DNA of 64,000 nucleotides from Cohnella phaseoli (GCF_003386235.1 NZ_QRDZ01000003.1:1-64000), one strand, 5' to 3'. Counted from the stretch's first letter, positions 17,319-28,688 are shown. Made by a program: numbers and translations. Notes: generated by a model not told the origin, from the sequence alone.

Positions 17319-18623
17319 ATGACGACATGGATTATTAACGCTAGCAGATGGAGCGCGGAAGCCGGAGGACTCGAGGTCGCGCATGTGCGTATCGAGGAAG
17401 GGATTATCGCGGAGTGGCGCACCGGAGAAGCGGCGCCCGACACATCGGGGGCGGAAACGATCGACGCTCGGGGCAAGCTAATCTCGCCGGGGTTGATCGA
17501 TATGCATGTTCACTTGCGCGAGCCGGGTTTTGAATACAAAGAAACGATCGCCAGCGGTACCGAATCGGCGGCCAAGGGCGGCTTTACCGTCATCGCGCCG
17601 ATGCCGAATACGCGGCCGGTGATGGATACGCAGGAGACGATTTCGCTCGTGCTGGACAAGGCGAAGACCGAAGGCGTCGTACGGGTGCTGCCTTATGCGG
17701 CGATCACGAAAAATGAGTTGGGCCGAGAGCTGACGGATTTCCCTGCTCTGAAGGAAGCGGGAGCGATCGGTTTTACGGACGACGGCGTCGGTGTGCAGAA
17801 CGCGCAGATGATGAAAAACGCAATGGCGCTTGCCAAATCGCTCGACATGCCGGTTATCGCACACTGCGAGGACGACACGTTGGTGGAAGGCGCGGCGGTA
17901 ACGGAAGGCGAGTTCGCTCGCAAGCACGGACTTAAGGGCATTCCGAACGAGTCCGAAGCGATCCATGTCGGTCGGGACATTTTGTTGTCCGAGGCGACTG
18001 GCGTACACTATCATGTATGCCATGTGAGTACGGAGCAATCGATTCGTCTTATCCGCCTAGGCAAGTCGGTCGGCGTAAACGTCACTTCCGAGGTGTGCCC
18101 GCATCATCTGATCCTTTCGGACGAAGATATCCCGGACAGCATGGACGCCAACTGGAAAATGAATCCGCCGCTGCGGACACCGAAGGACGTCGAGGCCTGC
18201 ATTCAGGCGCTGGAGGATGGAACGATCGACATTATTGTCACCGACCATGCTCCGCATAGCGAGGAAGAGAAGGCTCGCGGAATGGAGCGCGCTCCGTTCG
18301 GAATCGTCGGATTCGAGACCGCATTCCCTCTGCTTTACACGAAGTTCGTACGCACCGGACGTTGGAGTCTCGACTTCCTGCTGCGCCGAATGACGAGCGA
18401 TCCGGCAAGAGTGTTCCGCCTTCCATATGGAACGTTGGAACAAGGAGCGCCGGCGGACTTGACATTGATCGATCTGGAGAACGAGCGCGAGGTTGATCCT
18501 GCGACGTTCCTGACGAAAGGTCGCAATACCCCGTTTGCGGGTTGGAAGCTATACGGCTGGCCGAGCATGACGATGGTCGGCGGCAAAGTGGTCTGGACCG
18601 AAGAGAACGGCATTAACCGCTAA
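17319..18623 (+). CDS. pyrC: Dihydroorotase
   Basis: 434-aa class I dihydroorotase, third step of UMP synthesis. Zinc ligands DMHVHLREPGFEYKE, the second-shell HCED, HVCHVST and the catalytic Asp in IIVTDHAPHSEEEK are present. It follows pyrR after only 53 bp, the place where pyrB (aspartate carbamoyltransferase, its usual partner) would be expected; no pyrB remnant is visible. GAGGAGG 12 bp before the ATG. Confidence 0.95.
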   Translation: MTTWIINASRWSAEAGGLEVAHVRIEEGIIAEWRTGEAAPDTSGAETIDARGKLISPGLIDMHVHLREPGFEYKETIASGTESAAKGGFTVIAPMPNTRPVMDTQETISLVLDKAKTEGVVRVLPYAAITKNELGRELTDFPALKEAGAIGFTDDGVGVQNAQMMKNAMALAKSLDMPVIAHCEDDTLVEGAAVTEGEFARKHGLKGIPNESEAIHVGRDILLSEATGVHYHVCHVSTEQSIRLIRLGKSVGVNVTSEVCPHHLILSDEDIPDSMDANWKMNPPLRTPKDVEACIQALEDGTIDIIVTDHAPHSEEEKARGMERAPFGIVGFETAFPLLYTKFVRTGRWSLDFLLRRMTSDPARVFRLPYGTLEQGAPADLTLIDLENEREVDPATFLTKGRNTPFAGWKLYGWPSMTMVGGKVVWTEENGINR

Positions 18624-18635
18624 GGAGTGATTGGA

Positions 18636-19781
18636 ATGCAGGCAAGATTGTTGTTGGAAGACGGTACGCTGTTTACCGGAAAAAGCTTCGGAGCCGAAGC
18701 CGGCTCCGTTGGAGAAGTGGTGTTTAATACAGGGATTACAGGGTATCAGGAAGTGCTGTCCGATCCTTCGTACTGCGGCCAGATCGTCACGATGACTTAT
18801 CCGCTCATCGGCAATTACGGCATCAACCGCGATGATTTCGAAAGCATTCGCCCGTTCGTACACGGCTTTGTCGTGCGTCGTCACGAGGACGTGCCGAGCA
18901 ACTGGAGAGCGCAATATACAGTAGACCAACTGTTGAAAGAATATGAAATTCCGGGCATTAGCGAGATCGATACTCGCATGCTGACGAGAATTCTTCGCGT
19001 GCACGGCACGATGAAAGGCATCATTACCACCGGCAACGAGCGTGTAGAGGAATTGCTTGAGCGTCTCGGAGCGGCTCCGTTGATGCGCGACCAAGTCGCG
19101 CGAACGTCGACCAAGTCGGTTTTCTCCAGCCCAGGAAACCAAGAACGTATCGTACTGATCGACTACGGCGCAAAAAGCGGCATTCTGCGCGATCTGACGC
19201 AGCGCGGCTGCGACGTAATCGTTGTTCCGCAGGATGCGACGGCAGACGAAATTCGCCGCTTGAACCCGGACGGCATCCAATTGTCCAACGGTCCTGGGGA
19301 CCCGAAAGACGTGCCGCACGCCGTTGAAACGATCCGTCAACTGCTCGGCGAGTATCCGATCTTCGGAATTTGCCTTGGACACCAACTGTTTGCGCTGGCG
19401 TGCGGAGCGGATACGGGCAAGCTGAAATTCGGCCACCGCGGCGGCAACCACCCGGTGAAAGAGCTGGAATCCGGCCGCTGCTTCATCACTTCCCAGAACC
19501 ACGGCTATACGGTCGTCGACGAATCGATCGCCGGAACCGAACTGGAAGTGACGCACATCAACAACAATGACAAAACGATCGAAGGCTTGAAGCACAAACG
19601 TTTTCCGGCCTTCACCGTTCAATACCATCCGGAGGCGGCTCCAGGACCTTACGACAACAGCTACTTGTTTGACCGGTTCCTGCAAATGATCCGCGATCAC
19701 AAGAATGCCAACCCGGAACGTCCGCGTCAAGCCCAATTGTCGGAGACGCTGAGAGGAGAGCTGCTGTATGCCCAAAAATAA
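18636..19781 (+). CDS. carA: Carbamoyl phosphate synthase, small (glutaminase) subunit
   Basis: 381 aa; hydrolyses glutamine and passes ammonia to CarB. N-terminal domain ([20 protein letters not shown]) and a C-terminal class I glutamine amidotransferase with catalytic Cys in [13 protein letters not shown] and the His/Glu in [15 protein letters not shown] at 18636 with AAGGAGTG upstream. It overlaps carB by 14 bp. Confidence 0.95.
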   Translation: MQARLLLEDGTLFTGKSFGAEAGSVGEVVFNTGITGYQEVLSDPSYCGQIVTMTYPLIGNYGINRDDFESIRPFVHGFVVRRHEDVPSNWRAQYTVDQLLKEYEIPGISEIDTRMLTRILRVHGTMKGIITTGNERVEELLERLGAAPLMRDQVARTSTKSVFSSPGNQERIVLIDYGAKSGILRDLTQRGCDVIVVPQDATADEIRRLNPDGIQLSNGPGDPKDVPHAVETIRQLLGEYPIFGICLGHQLFALACGADTGKLKFGHRGGNHPVKELESGRCFITSQNHGYTVVDESIAGTELEVTHINNNDKTIEGLKHKRFPAFTVQYHPEAAPGPYDNSYLFDRFLQMIRDHKNANPERPRQAQLSETLRGELLYAQK

Positions 19782-22700
19782 TTCGCTCAAAAAACTGCTC
19801 GTCATCGGCTCCGGTCCGATTGTCATCGGACAAGCGGCGGAATTCGACTATGCCGGCACGCAAGCCTGCCAAGCGCTGAAAGAGGAAGGCTTCGAAGTCG
19901 TCCTGATTAACAGTAACCCGGCGACGATCATGACCGACACGAACATCGCTGACAAAGTCTACATTGAACCGATCAACCTGGAATTCGTCTCCCAAATCAT
20001 TCGCCAAGAACGTCCGGACGGCCTTCTGCCGACGCTCGGCGGACAAACGGGTCTTAACATGGCGGTTGAGCTGGCGAAAGCAGGCGTCTTGGAAAAAGAA
20101 GGCGTTAAGCTGCTCGGCACGCAGTTGACGGCGATCGAAAAAGCGGAAGACCGCGACCTGTTCCGCGCCCTCATGCGCGAGCTCGACCAACCGGTGCCGG
20201 AGTCAGACATCGTTACGAACGTTCAAGCGGCCGTAGACTTCGCCGCGACCATCGGCTACCCGGTCATCGTTCGTCCGGCTTACACGCTGGGCGGAACGGG
20301 CGGCGGTATTTGCGCCAACGAGGAAGAACTGCGTGAAATCGTCGACAGCGGTATTCGCTACAGCCCGATCGGCCAATGTCTGATCGAGAAATCGATTGCC
20401 GGCATGAAGGAAATCGAGTATGAAGTTATGCGCGACGCCAACGATAACTGTATCGTCGTCTGTAACATGGAAAACTTCGATCCGGTCGGCGTTCATACCG
20501 GCGACAGCATCGTCGTCGCGCCAAGTCAGACGCTGTCCGACCGCGAATACCAAATGCTTCGCTCGGCATCGTTGAAGATCATTCGCGCGCTGAACATCGA
20601 AGGCGGCTGTAATGTACAGTTTGCGCTCGATCCGCAAAGCTACCAATACTATGTCATCGAGGTTAACCCTCGCGTCAGCCGCTCCTCGGCGCTCGCGTCC
20701 AAGGCGACGGGCTATCCGATCGCTAAGATGGCGGCGAAAATTGCGATAGGCTATACGCTTGACGAGATCGTCAACCCGGTTACGGGCCAAACATATGCAT
20801 GCTTCGAGCCTACGCTGGACTACATCGTATCGAAAATTCCGCGCTGGCCGTTCGATAAGTTCACCTCCGCGAACCGCAAGCTGGGCACGCAGATGAAGGC
20901 GACCGGCGAGGTTATGGCGATCGGCCGCACGTTCGAGGAATCGATCCATAAAGCGGTGCGCTCTCTCGAAATCGGCGTGCACCGTATTTACCTGAAGGGT
21001 GCAGAAGAGCTATCCGACGAAGTGCTGGAAAACCGGTTGATCAAACCGGACGACGAGCGAATGTTCCTTGTCGCCGAAGCGTTCCGTCGCGGCTGGCCGC
21101 TGCAGCGTATTCAGGACTTGTCCAACATCGACTGGTGGTTCCTCGACAAGATCGAGCGTATCATTCAGCTGGAAGACGAGATCCGCAGAGCGCCTGCGCT
21201 TACTCCGGAGCTTCTGTATAAGGCGAAGAGAAACGGATTGACGGACCGCGCAATCGCGGAGCTGAGAAGCGAAGGACATCCGTCCGGAGCCTATACGAAA
21301 GAAGCGGATGTCCGCACTTACCGTAAGGAACAAGGCTTCACGCCGGTTTATAAGATGGTAGATACTTGCGCCGCGGAGTTCGAGGCGACGACGCCATACT
21401 ACTACTCCACTTATGAGACGGAGAACGAAGTTCTTCCGAGCGACAAAGAAAAAATCATCGTGCTCGGCTCCGGTCCGATCCGTATTGGACAAGGCATCGA
21501 GTTCGACTACTCAACCGTTCACGCCGTATGGGCAATCCGCAATGCGGGCTACGAAGCTGTCATTATCAACAACAACCCGGAGACGGTGTCCACCGACTTC
21601 AGCACGTCGGACCGCCTCTACTTCGAGCCGCTCTTCTTCGAAGACGTTATGAACGTCATCGAGCAGGAGAAGCCGATCGGCGTCATTGTACAATTCGGCG
21701 GACAAACCGCGATTAACCTGGCAGCGCCGTTGGCGAAAGCCGGCGTTCGCATCCTGGGCACATCGCTGGACAGCATCGATGAAGCGGAAGATCGCAAGCG
21801 GTTCGAAGCGCTGCTAAGCAAGCTGAGCGTACCGCAGCCGAAAGGCACGACGGTCACTTCCGTTGAAGAAGCGGTTGGCGCTGCGCAAGAGCTCGGTTAT
21901 CCGGTTCTCGTGCGTCCGTCTTACGTCCTTGGCGGCCGGGCGATGGAAATTGTCTACTCCGACGATGAACTGCTCTCCTACATGGAAGTGGCTGTGAAAA
22001 TCAATCCTGAGCATCCGGTTCTGATCGACCGCTACATGCTTGGCAAAGAAATCGAAGTCGACGCGATCTGCGACGGCGAGACAGTGCTCATCCCGGGCAT
22101 CATGGAGCACGTCGAGCGCGCGGGCGTTCACTCCGGCGACTCGATCGCGGTATACCCGCCGCAATCGTTGTCCGACGATGTGAAACAACAAGCGATCGAC
22201 ATTACGATCAAGATCGCCAAGGAACTGAAAACGGTCGGACTCGTCAACATTCAGTTCGTCGTATGGCAAGATCAAGTGTACGTGATCGAGGTTAACCCTC
22301 GTTCGTCCCGTACCGTGCCTTTCCTGAGCAAAGTGACCAAGATTCCGATGGCTAACCTGGCAACGCAAGCGATTCTGGGCAAAAAGCTGACAGAGCTTGG
22401 CTACCAAGAAGGTCTATGGCCGGAAGACGAGTTCGTCTCGGTCAAAGTGCCGGTATTCAGCTTTGCCAAGCTGCGCCGCGTCGACCCGACGCTGACGCCG
22501 GAGATGAAGTCGACCGGCGAAGTGATGGGCCGCGATCGTTTCTATGCGAAGGCGTTGTACAAAGGCTTGGTCGGCTCGGGCATGAAAATCCCGAATTCCG
22601 GCGCGATCATCGCCACGGTTGCCGACAAGGACAAGGAAGAAGCGATTCAAATTTTGAAGGGCTTCTACAATCTGGGCTACAAGCTGCTTGCAACTGGCGG

Positions 22701-22986
22701 TACGGCTGACGCTCTTGAGGCTGCAGGACTTAAAGTTCGCCGCGTCAACAAGCTGTCCGACGGCTCGCCGAACATTCTGGATCTGATCCGCACCGGAGAG
22801 GCGCAGTTCGTCGTCAATACGCTGACGAAGGGCAAAACGCCGGAGCGCGACGGATTCCGTATCCGCCGCGAAGCGGTCGAGAACGGCGTCGTCTGTCTGA
22901 CGTCGCTGGACACGGTAAGCGCCCTGCTGAACATGCTGCAGGCGCTCCGTTTCTCGAGCGAACCGATGCCTGCGTTCCAGTCCTAA
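19768..22986 (+). CDS. carB: Carbamoyl phosphate synthase, large subunit
   Basis: 1,072 aa, full length. Two homologous ATP-grasp halves: residues 1-400 (ATP binding at [12 protein letters not shown]) and 545-935 ([12 protein letters not shown]), and a C-terminal MGS-like allosteric domain (from about 936, [15 protein letters not shown]). It makes carbamoyl phosphate for pyrimidines, and for arginine if no other copy exists. GAGGAGAG ribosome site inside carA. Confidence 0.97.
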   Translation: MPKNNSLKKLLVIGSGPIVIGQAAEFDYAGTQACQALKEEGFEVVLINSNPATIMTDTNIADKVYIEPINLEFVSQIIRQERPDGLLPTLGGQTGLNMAVELAKAGVLEKEGVKLLGTQLTAIEKAEDRDLFRALMRELDQPVPESDIVTNVQAAVDFAATIGYPVIVRPAYTLGGTGGGICANEEELREIVDSGIRYSPIGQCLIEKSIAGMKEIEYEVMRDANDNCIVVCNMENFDPVGVHTGDSIVVAPSQTLSDREYQMLRSASLKIIRALNIEGGCNVQFALDPQSYQYYVIEVNPRVSRSSALASKATGYPIAKMAAKIAIGYTLDEIVNPVTGQTYACFEPTLDYIVSKIPRWPFDKFTSANRKLGTQMKATGEVMAIGRTFEESIHKAVRSLEIGVHRIYLKGAEELSDEVLENRLIKPDDERMFLVAEAFRRGWPLQRIQDLSNIDWWFLDKIERIIQLEDEIRRAPALTPELLYKAKRNGLTDRAIAELRSEGHPSGAYTKEADVRTYRKEQGFTPVYKMVDTCAAEFEATTPYYYSTYETENEVLPSDKEKIIVLGSGPIRIGQGIEFDYSTVHAVWAIRNAGYEAVIINNNPETVSTDFSTSDRLYFEPLFFEDVMNVIEQEKPIGVIVQFGGQTAINLAAPLAKAGVRILGTSLDSIDEAEDRKRFEALLSKLSVPQPKGTTVTSVEEAVGAAQELGYPVLVRPSYVLGGRAMEIVYSDDELLSYMEVAVKINPEHPVLIDRYMLGKEIEVDAICDGETVLIPGIMEHVERAGVHSGDSIAVYPPQSLSDDVKQQAIDITIKIAKELKTVGLVNIQFVVWQDQVYVIEVNPRSSRTVPFLSKVTKIPMANLATQAILGKKLTELGYQEGLWPEDEFVSVKVPVFSFAKLRRVDPTLTPEMKSTGEVMGRDRFYAKALYKGLVGSGMKIPNSGAIIATVADKDKEEAIQILKGFYNLGYKLLATGGTADALEAAGLKVRRVNKLSDGSPNILDLIRTGEAQFVVNTLTKGKTPERDGFRIRREAVENGVVCLTSLDTVSALLNMLQALRFSSEPMPAFQS

Positions 22987-22996
22987 CATGAATGTC

Positions 22997-23026
22997 GCCC
23001 GGTCCCCGATTCGTCAGGGGATCGGG
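22997..23026 (+). terminator. Hairpin between carB and pyrF
   Basis: CCCGGTCCCC (22999-23008) pairs with GGGGATCGGG (23017-23026) with one G-U. The T tract after it (CTTCTATATT) is weak, so it may attenuate or protect the mRNA rather than stop transcription of pyrFE. Confidence 0.45.
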
Positions 23027-23064
23027 CTTCTATATTCCGAGTCGAATCACAGGGAGGAATCGGA

Positions 23065-23805
23065 GTGTCGTTACTAACCCGCAATGAAGCGGCAGGAAAG
23101 ATCATGGTGGCGCTGGACAAGCCCGATGCGCAAGCGGCGCTGGAACTGGCCGAGAGGCTGCAAGGCTTCGGTTGCTGGATGAAAGTCGGCATGGAGCTGT
23201 TTTTCGCCGCCGGTCCCGCCATCGTGCAAGAGCTCAAGAGCCGGGGGTTCCGCATTTTCCTCGACTTGAAAATGCATGACATTCCGAACACGGTACGCGG
23301 AGGAGCCCGGAGCATTACTCGGCTTGGCGTCGACCTGTTTAACGTGCATGGAGCGGGCGGGCTGGCGATGATGAGCGCAGCGGCGGAAGGCGTGCAGGAT
23401 GCGCTGCAGGCAGGCGATGTCGAGCAAGCGCCGCTCGTTATTGCGGTGACGCAGCTGACGAGTACAAGCCAGCAAGTTCTCAATGATGAGATCGGTATCC
23501 CGGGCGATCTGGAGAACGCCGTTGTCCACTACGCGGAGCTGGCTCGCAAGGCCGGGCTGCAGGGCGTTGTCGCTTCGCCGTTGGAGGTTGCCGCGGTCAA
23601 AAAGGCTTGCGGGGCGAGCTTCATTACCGTAACGCCGGGCATCCGTCCGCGTTGGGCTGAAGTCGGAGATCAGACGCGTATTACGACACCTCGTGACGCG
23701 CTTGAGGGCGGTACCGACTATTTGGTCATCGGACGTCCTATTACGGGAGCAAGCAAGCCGGAAGAAGCGCTGGACACTATATTAAAGGAGATGACTCAAT
23801 TATGA
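23065..23805 (+). CDS. pyrF: Orotidine 5'-phosphate decarboxylase
   Basis: 246-aa TIM-barrel enzyme, last step to UMP. Catalytic motif [16 protein letters not shown] (Asp-Lys-x-x-Asp), phosphate-binding [14 protein letters not shown] and [21 protein letters not shown] start with AGGGAGGAA upstream. Its stop overlaps the pyrE start (ATGA). Confidence 0.95.
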   Translation: MSLLTRNEAAGKIMVALDKPDAQAALELAERLQGFGCWMKVGMELFFAAGPAIVQELKSRGFRIFLDLKMHDIPNTVRGGARSITRLGVDLFNVHGAGGLAMMSAAAEGVQDALQAGDVEQAPLVIAVTQLTSTSQQVLNDEIGIPGDLENAVVHYAELARKAGLQGVVASPLEVAAVKKACGASFITVTPGIRPRWAEVGDQTRITTPRDALEGGTDYLVIGRPITGASKPEEALDTILKEMTQL

Positions 23806-24449
23806 GCAACTATTCCGTCGAACAACTGCCGGCCGTCATCGCGGGCAATCTGCTGGACATCGGGGCTGTCGCCCTTCGTCCGAATGAGCCGTTTACTTGG
23901 ACATCGGGCATCATTTCCCCGATCTACTGCGACAATCGGCTCACAATGAGCTATCCCGACATTCGGGACGCAATTGCCGAAGGCTTTGCAACGCTCATTC
24001 GCACGCACTATCCGGACACAGAAGTTATTGCCGGAACTGCGACGGCTGGTATTCCTCACGCTGCATGGGTTGCGCAGAAGCTGAACCTTCCGATGGCGTA
24101 CATTCGCGACAAGGCCAAAGGACACGGCAAGCAAAATCAGATCGAAGGTCTGATCAAGGACGGGCAGAAGGTCGTCGTCATCGAGGACTTGATCTCCACC
24201 GGCGGTAGCTCGCTTAAAGCGGCACTGGCTGTGATGGAAGCAGGCGGAGACGTGCAGGGAGTATTGGCGATCTTCACTTATCAATTTGCTCTGGCGGAGC
24301 AAGCTTTCCAGGATGAAAGCGTCGAATTAAAGACGCTGTCGAACTACTCGGCGCTCGTAGACGAAGCGCTGCGTCGCGGCACGATTAACGAGTCCGACGT
24401 TAGCCTGCTGCAGTCATGGCGGGAAAATCCGCAAGCGTTCGGAAAATAA
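23802..24449 (+). CDS. pyrE: Orotate phosphoribosyltransferase
   Basis: 215 aa; adds ribose phosphate from PRPP to orotate. PRPP-binding motif [20 protein letters not shown], plus [15 protein letters not shown] and the hood-loop segment [17 protein letters not shown]. Last gene of the pyr operon, overlapping pyrF by 4 bp. Confidence 0.95.
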   Translation: MSNYSVEQLPAVIAGNLLDIGAVALRPNEPFTWTSGIISPIYCDNRLTMSYPDIRDAIAEGFATLIRTHYPDTEVIAGTATAGIPHAAWVAQKLNLPMAYIRDKAKGHGKQNQIEGLIKDGQKVVVIEDLISTGGSSLKAALAVMEAGGDVQGVLAIFTYQFALAEQAFQDESVELKTLSNYSALVDEALRRGTINESDVSLLQSWRENPQAFGK

Positions 24450-24463
24450 TATGGTCAAACAAG

Positions 24464-24497
24464 CGGCGGCTCTCTGATCGGAGAGTCGTCTTTTTTG
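24464..24497 (+). terminator. Terminator of the pyr operon
   Basis: GGCTCTC (24468-24474) pairs with GGAGAGTC (24479-24486), flanked by further partial pairing, and is followed by CTTTTTT. Confidence 0.8.
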
Positions 24498-24616
24498 TCG
24501 TTTACTCCGTCTCCAGACCGAGATTCAAAGCGTGCTCTGGACCGTCGATCGCTTGCGCGGCTTGAGTTACAATAGATCTATCCTATGTGATTGGGCAAAA
24601 AAAGGAGAGTGTAAAC

Positions 24617-25546
24617 GTGGCCATTCTGGAAGTGAAGAACCTGCGCAAAGCGTTCGGCGCCGTGCAGGCCGTGGAGGAAATCAGCTTTTCCGTCGAAAGC
24701 GGCGAGGTGTTCACGATCATCGGCCCGAACGGAGCTGGAAAAACGACGACGCTGGAAATGATCGAAGGCATGCAGACGCCCGATGGCGGGTCGATCTCGA
24801 TCAACGGGATGAAGTGGGACAAGGAGGCTGATCGGATCAAAACGATTATCGGCGTACAGCCGCAGTCGAGCGCCTTGTTTGATCTGCTCACCGTGGAAGA
24901 AAACCTGGATTTGTTCGCCTCGTTCTACCCTCGTTCCAAACATCCGTCCGAAGTGCTGGAAATGATCAACTTGACCGATCACCGCCGCAAAAACGTGAAA
25001 TCGCTATCCGGCGGACAACGGCAGCGGCTGGCGATCGGCCTGGCGATGATCAGCGATCCCCAAATCATTTTCCTCGACGAGCCGACAACCGGACTGGACC
25101 CGCAAGCTCGACGCAACATTTGGGACATCGTTCTGAAGCTCAAGGAGCTTGGCAAGACGACCATTTTGACAACTCACTACATGGAAGAAGCCGAAAAGCT
25201 AAGCGACCGCGTCTGCATCGTCGATCAGGGCAAAGTCGTTACGCTCGACACGCCGGCCAATCTAATCGACAGCTTAACGAAGGAGCGGGAGGTTCGGTTG
25301 CACTTCCAGGATGGGGAGGCTGCGGCGCTGGAGACGGAGCAGGTGGCCAAGAACGATGCTACAGTCGTCCGCACGGAGCTTGAAGGCTCTTCGCTTAAGC
25401 TATGGTCGGTGCGTCCTGAGGAAACCCTGTACGGAGTCTTCGGTTTTACGAAGGAAAGAGGGTACCGGGTCGAACAGGTTTCCATCCGCGAAATGAGTCT
25501 CGAGGACGTATTTATCGCCTTTACCGGCAAAGAGTGGAGGGACTAG
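24617..25546 (+). CDS. ABC-2 type transporter ATP-binding protein
   Basis: 309 aa. Walker A GPNGAGKTT, signature LSGGQRQRLAIGLAM, Walker B IIFLDEPTTGLDP, H-loop TTHYMEEAEKLSD, then a C-terminal DUF4162-like domain (residues about 225-309). It belongs to the drug/antibiotic or polysaccharide export (ABC-2) class. The GTG at 24617 follows AAGGAGAG by 10 bp. The permease starts 1 bp after the stop. Substrate unknown. Confidence 0.88.
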   Translation: MAILEVKNLRKAFGAVQAVEEISFSVESGEVFTIIGPNGAGKTTTLEMIEGMQTPDGGSISINGMKWDKEADRIKTIIGVQPQSSALFDLLTVEENLDLFASFYPRSKHPSEVLEMINLTDHRRKNVKSLSGGQRQRLAIGLAMISDPQIIFLDEPTTGLDPQARRNIWDIVLKLKELGKTTILTTHYMEEAEKLSDRVCIVDQGKVVTLDTPANLIDSLTKEREVRLHFQDGEAAALETEQVAKNDATVVRTELEGSSLKLWSVRPEETLYGVFGFTKERGYRVEQVSIREMSLEDVFIAFTGKEWRD

Positions 25547-25547
25547 G

Positions 25548-26663
25548 GTGAGCAACGGCAAACAGCTTGGCAAATTATTCGGCGCACAGCTTAAAATGAT
25601 GTTCCGCGAGAAGCAGGTTTGGTTCTGGAATCTCTTTTTTCCGATCATTCTGATGGTTATTTTTATGATCATTTTTGGCGGGGGCGGCGGAAGCGACTTC
25701 AAAGCTAAAATCGCGGTTGTTAAGCCGAGCGTAAGCGAAGCGTCAAATATGTTGGAAGGTTACTTGCGCCAAGTGCCTGTCCTGGAGTGGAAGTCCGAGC
25801 AGCCGGTGACGGCCGAACAAGCGGACGAGTGGGTGAAGGACAAAGATGTAGACGCTGTCATCATTCTTCCTGGCGATAACGCGACTACACTCGAGGTCAT
25901 TGTCAACAAAGAAAACGAGAAAGGCGCGACGACTCAAGCGATTGCGGGCATTCTGGATAAATTCGTGCAGCAGACGAATTACCAAGTAGCCGGCGTCACG
26001 CCGACTTACTCTGTGCAAATGACGGCCGTTTCGAGCGGCAGCGAGGATTTGAGTTATGTCGATTTCCTGCTGACGGGGATGATCGCGCTCGCCGTGGCTC
26101 AGGGCGGATTGTTCGGCATGGTAGACATGGTAGAGATGAGACGGAAAGGATTGCTGAAGAGATTAAAGCTTACCCCGGTGAAAATGGGACTATTCGGAGT
26201 AGGTGGAATGATGGTGCGTTTCATATTAGGGATTGTGCAAATCATCATTTTGTCTCTGATCGGAGTGCTCGGCTTTGGCGCCAAGCTCCATCTGGACTTC
26301 CCGACATTGATCGTCGCCTTCTTGATCGGAGCGCTGGCCTTTAACGCATTGGGCTATCTCTTCTCCTCCTTCAGCAAATCTATCGAGGCTTATATGGGAA
26401 TGGCTAACATCGCTAGCTTTCTAATGATGTTCTTGAGCGGCATTTTCTTCCCGACGAGCGGGTTTCCAGAGTGGCTCATTCCCGTATCGAAAGTGCTTCC
26501 TCTAACCTATTTCGTAAACGGAATTCGAGACGGAATGGTGTATGGCAGCGGGCTTGTATCCGCCGACTTCTGGGCCGGAATCGGCATTCTCGGCGCTTGG
26601 GGCGTCGTCGCTTTCTTAATCGGGGTATTGATCTACCGCAAAACAAAAATCGACGCTCGCTAA
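25548..26663 (+). CDS. ABC-2 type transporter permease
   Basis: 371 aa. One N-terminal membrane helix (about 26-44, FPIILMVIFMIIFGGGG), an extracytoplasmic domain of about 130 residues, then five or more helices (about 170-365) with the FLSGIFFPTSGFP and LPLTYFVNGIRDGMVYG motifs of ABC-2 permeases. Partner of the preceding ATPase. GTG start with GGAGG upstream. Confidence 0.88.
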   Translation: MSNGKQLGKLFGAQLKMMFREKQVWFWNLFFPIILMVIFMIIFGGGGGSDFKAKIAVVKPSVSEASNMLEGYLRQVPVLEWKSEQPVTAEQADEWVKDKDVDAVIILPGDNATTLEVIVNKENEKGATTQAIAGILDKFVQQTNYQVAGVTPTYSVQMTAVSSGSEDLSYVDFLLTGMIALAVAQGGLFGMVDMVEMRRKGLLKRLKLTPVKMGLFGVGGMMVRFILGIVQIIILSLIGVLGFGAKLHLDFPTLIVAFLIGALAFNALGYLFSSFSKSIEAYMGMANIASFLMMFLSGIFFPTSGFPEWLIPVSKVLPLTYFVNGIRDGMVYGSGLVSADFWAGIGILGAWGVVAFLIGVLIYRKTKIDAR

Positions 26664-26744
26664 CTTACTATCCTTTTTAGAGCCTGCTGGCTTGATCGTG
26701 GCGCAAATCCGGCGTCCTGCGATTAAGCTTTGCAGGCCTCTATT

Positions 26745-27030
26745 CTTTCTCTTTTTCGCAGCCTGTTCCATTATCCCGTTGACTCAGTACTATGCCTGCC
26801 CGCTGCTATCTCAATCTCCAGCTTATAGCTATTATCCCCGTAGCTCAGACTCTCCGCCCGAAACTGATCATTTTTCCTGCTTATGGTCATTATCCCCGTA
26901 ACTCAGGCTTCTCGCCTTCAGTCCATCAATTTTTCTTGCTTATGGTCATTATCCCCATAGCTCAGAGCAGTTGCTTTCGGTATCGGCTATTCAACTTGCT
27001 TTGGCGCTATCCCTACGACTCAGATATCTT
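26745..27030 (+). repeat. Tandem array of five 57-60 bp repeats, forward
   Basis: Units start near 26760, 26820, 26879, 26939 and 26999. The best copies carry GCTTATGGTCATTATCCCC followed by GTAACTCAG or ATAGCTCAG; the outer copies are degenerate. The arrays are placed between the ends of the convergent ABC permease and nagZ genes. Short frames across them give a repetitive hydrophobic peptide but have no ribosome site. Confidence 0.8.
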
Positions 27031-27109
27031 AAACTTAGTTCATTACCGAGTTGAGAAACGAATTGCTTGGTGGATCTATTTTTGGAAATTTGAATAAAGA
27101 CTGCGGGCG

Positions 27110-27310
27110 CCCAGAATTCTGAGCAAAAGGGATAGTGGACATAAGGTGCAAAAGTGGAGAGAGTTGGCCAGAATTCTGAGCGAAGGGGATAGTGGCCATA
27201 AGGTGCAAAAGTGGAGGAAATGGTCCAGAGTTCTGAGCGGAAGGGATAGTGGCCATAAGGAGCGAAAAGAAGGGCATTGGGCCCACCATTCTGAGCAGAG
27301 GGGATAAGAG
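27110..27310 (-). repeat. Tandem array of four 57-60 bp repeats, inverted
   Basis: Units at about 27112, 27169, 27226 and 27287, each with TTCTGAGCGAAGGGGATAG then TGGCCATAAGGTGCAAAAG or close variants. This is the reverse complement of the array at 26,745-27,030, so the two arrays face each other around an 80-bp spacer and could pair as a long stem in DNA or read-through RNA. Confidence 0.8.
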
Positions 27311-27353
27311 AGCCGGTAGGATATGTCCTGCCGGCTCACTGTATACGGGACAG

Positions 27354-28664
27354 CTATTGCAGTTGAGAGAGCCACTGTTTGATTTCTTCATTAGGAAGGG
27401 CGGTCGCCGTCGGGATCGGGATCGAATCATCGGATAGTTTGTATTGATGCTTCAGAGAGATGATTCGTCGCAAGCTGGCGTCAAGGCGGGCTTCGGAGAT
27501 TACTCCGGATTGGGCCGCTTTGAGCAGCTTATCGTAGACTTGACTCGCCGTGTCGTAGCCGTGGGCGACAAGGATGAGATCGCTGCCGGCCAGAAAGGAC
27601 TGTAGAGCCGCTTCTTCAATGCCGTAGTTGCGAGCAATAGCGCCCATCGTCATGTCGTCGGTAATAACGACCCCGTCGTATCCGAGCCGATCGCGAAGAA
27701 GGTCGGTGATGACGGCTTTGGACAGAGAGGATGGAGAGTCGGGATCAATCGAGGGAAATAGAATGTGCGCGATCATGACGGCATCCGCTCCTTGATCGAT
27801 TGCTGCCCGAAACGGGATCCACTCCAGCTTCTCCAATTGTTCGACTGTCTTGGGGACGGTAGGCAGCTCCAAATGGGAGTCGACGGAAGTGTCTCCATGC
27901 CCGGGAAAATGTTTGACGACGGCAATCGTGCCTCCTGCCTGTAAACCGCGCATCGCGGCAACGCCCATGTCGGCGACAAGCTTAGCGTCGGTTCCGAACG
28001 AGCGGCTGCCGATGACCGGATTTTTCGGATTGCTGTTCACGTCCAGCACGGGCGCGAAATCCATGTTAAAGCCCATGATACGTAGCTCCTTGGAGAGCAA
28101 GCCGCCCATCTCTTCCGCCAATTCTGGCTTGCCTGTCTTTCCGACCTTCATCGCATTCGGAAGGGCAGCAAAATCTTTGGGCAGGCGACTAACCGTACCG
28201 CCTTCCTGGTCGACGCTCATGAAGAGGGGGAGCGGATTGTCGGCATTTCCCTGCTTTAATTCGTTCACGAGGCGAACCGAACCTTCAAGGTCGGAGAAGT
28301 TATCCTTGTACAGAATCACCCCCCCGACCTGTTGATTCGTTATTAACTGTTGCATCTTCTCATCGAATTTCGTACCGTCAATGCCCGCGATAATAAGCTG
28401 TCCGACTTTTTGCTCAAGCGTCATGGATTCGAGAAGACGAGAAATGTCATCTTTATCGGAAGAAGGAGGCTTTTCCGATGAAGAGGTCTCGGAAGGAGAT
28501 GAACCTGAGGGAGAGGGGACGGACGTAACGGGAGGGGAAGAGATTGGCGAACTAGGCGAGACGGAAGGTGCCCCAGGCGAGGAGGCATTCGAGCAGCTGC
28601 ATAAAATCAGAATGAGCGCTCCGATTCCGAACGTCGTCTTTATTTTCGCAAAACCGTGCTTCAT
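27354..28664 (-). CDS. nagZ: Beta-N-acetylhexosaminidase, lipoprotein (GH3)
   Basis: 436 aa. Lipoprotein signal peptide ending in ILCSC (lipidated Cys), a Ser/Pro-rich linker (residues 25-65) and a glycoside hydrolase family 3 domain with the NagZ signature KHFPGHGDTSVDSH and FTMDQEGG-like MSVDQEGGTVSRLP. It removes GlcNAc from muropeptides outside the cell during cell-wall recycling. ATG at 28664 with AAAGGAGTG upstream. Transcribed towards the repeat arrays. Confidence 0.88.
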   Translation of the reverse strand: MKHGFAKIKTTFGIGALILILCSCSNASSPGAPSVSPSSPISSPPVTSVPSPSGSSPSETSSSEKPPSSDKDDISRLLESMTLEQKVGQLIIAGIDGTKFDEKMQQLITNQQVGGVILYKDNFSDLEGSVRLVNELKQGNADNPLPLFMSVDQEGGTVSRLPKDFAALPNAMKVGKTGKPELAEEMGGLLSKELRIMGFNMDFAPVLDVNSNPKNPVIGSRSFGTDAKLVADMGVAAMRGLQAGGTIAVVKHFPGHGDTSVDSHLELPTVPKTVEQLEKLEWIPFRAAIDQGADAVMIAHILFPSIDPDSPSSLSKAVITDLLRDRLGYDGVVITDDMTMGAIARNYGIEEAALQSFLAGSDLILVAHGYDTASQVYDKLLKAAQSGVISEARLDASLRRIISLKHQYKLSDDSIPIPTATALPNEEIKQWLSQLQ

Positions 28665-28688
28665 CACACGACACTCCTTTAGCAAAAG

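Noticed and set aside
26792..27430. Open frames across the 57-60 bp repeats on both strands
   Set aside because: They translate into a repetitive LWPLSPxLR-like peptide on either strand, have no ribosome sites and simply mirror the tandem DNA repeat.
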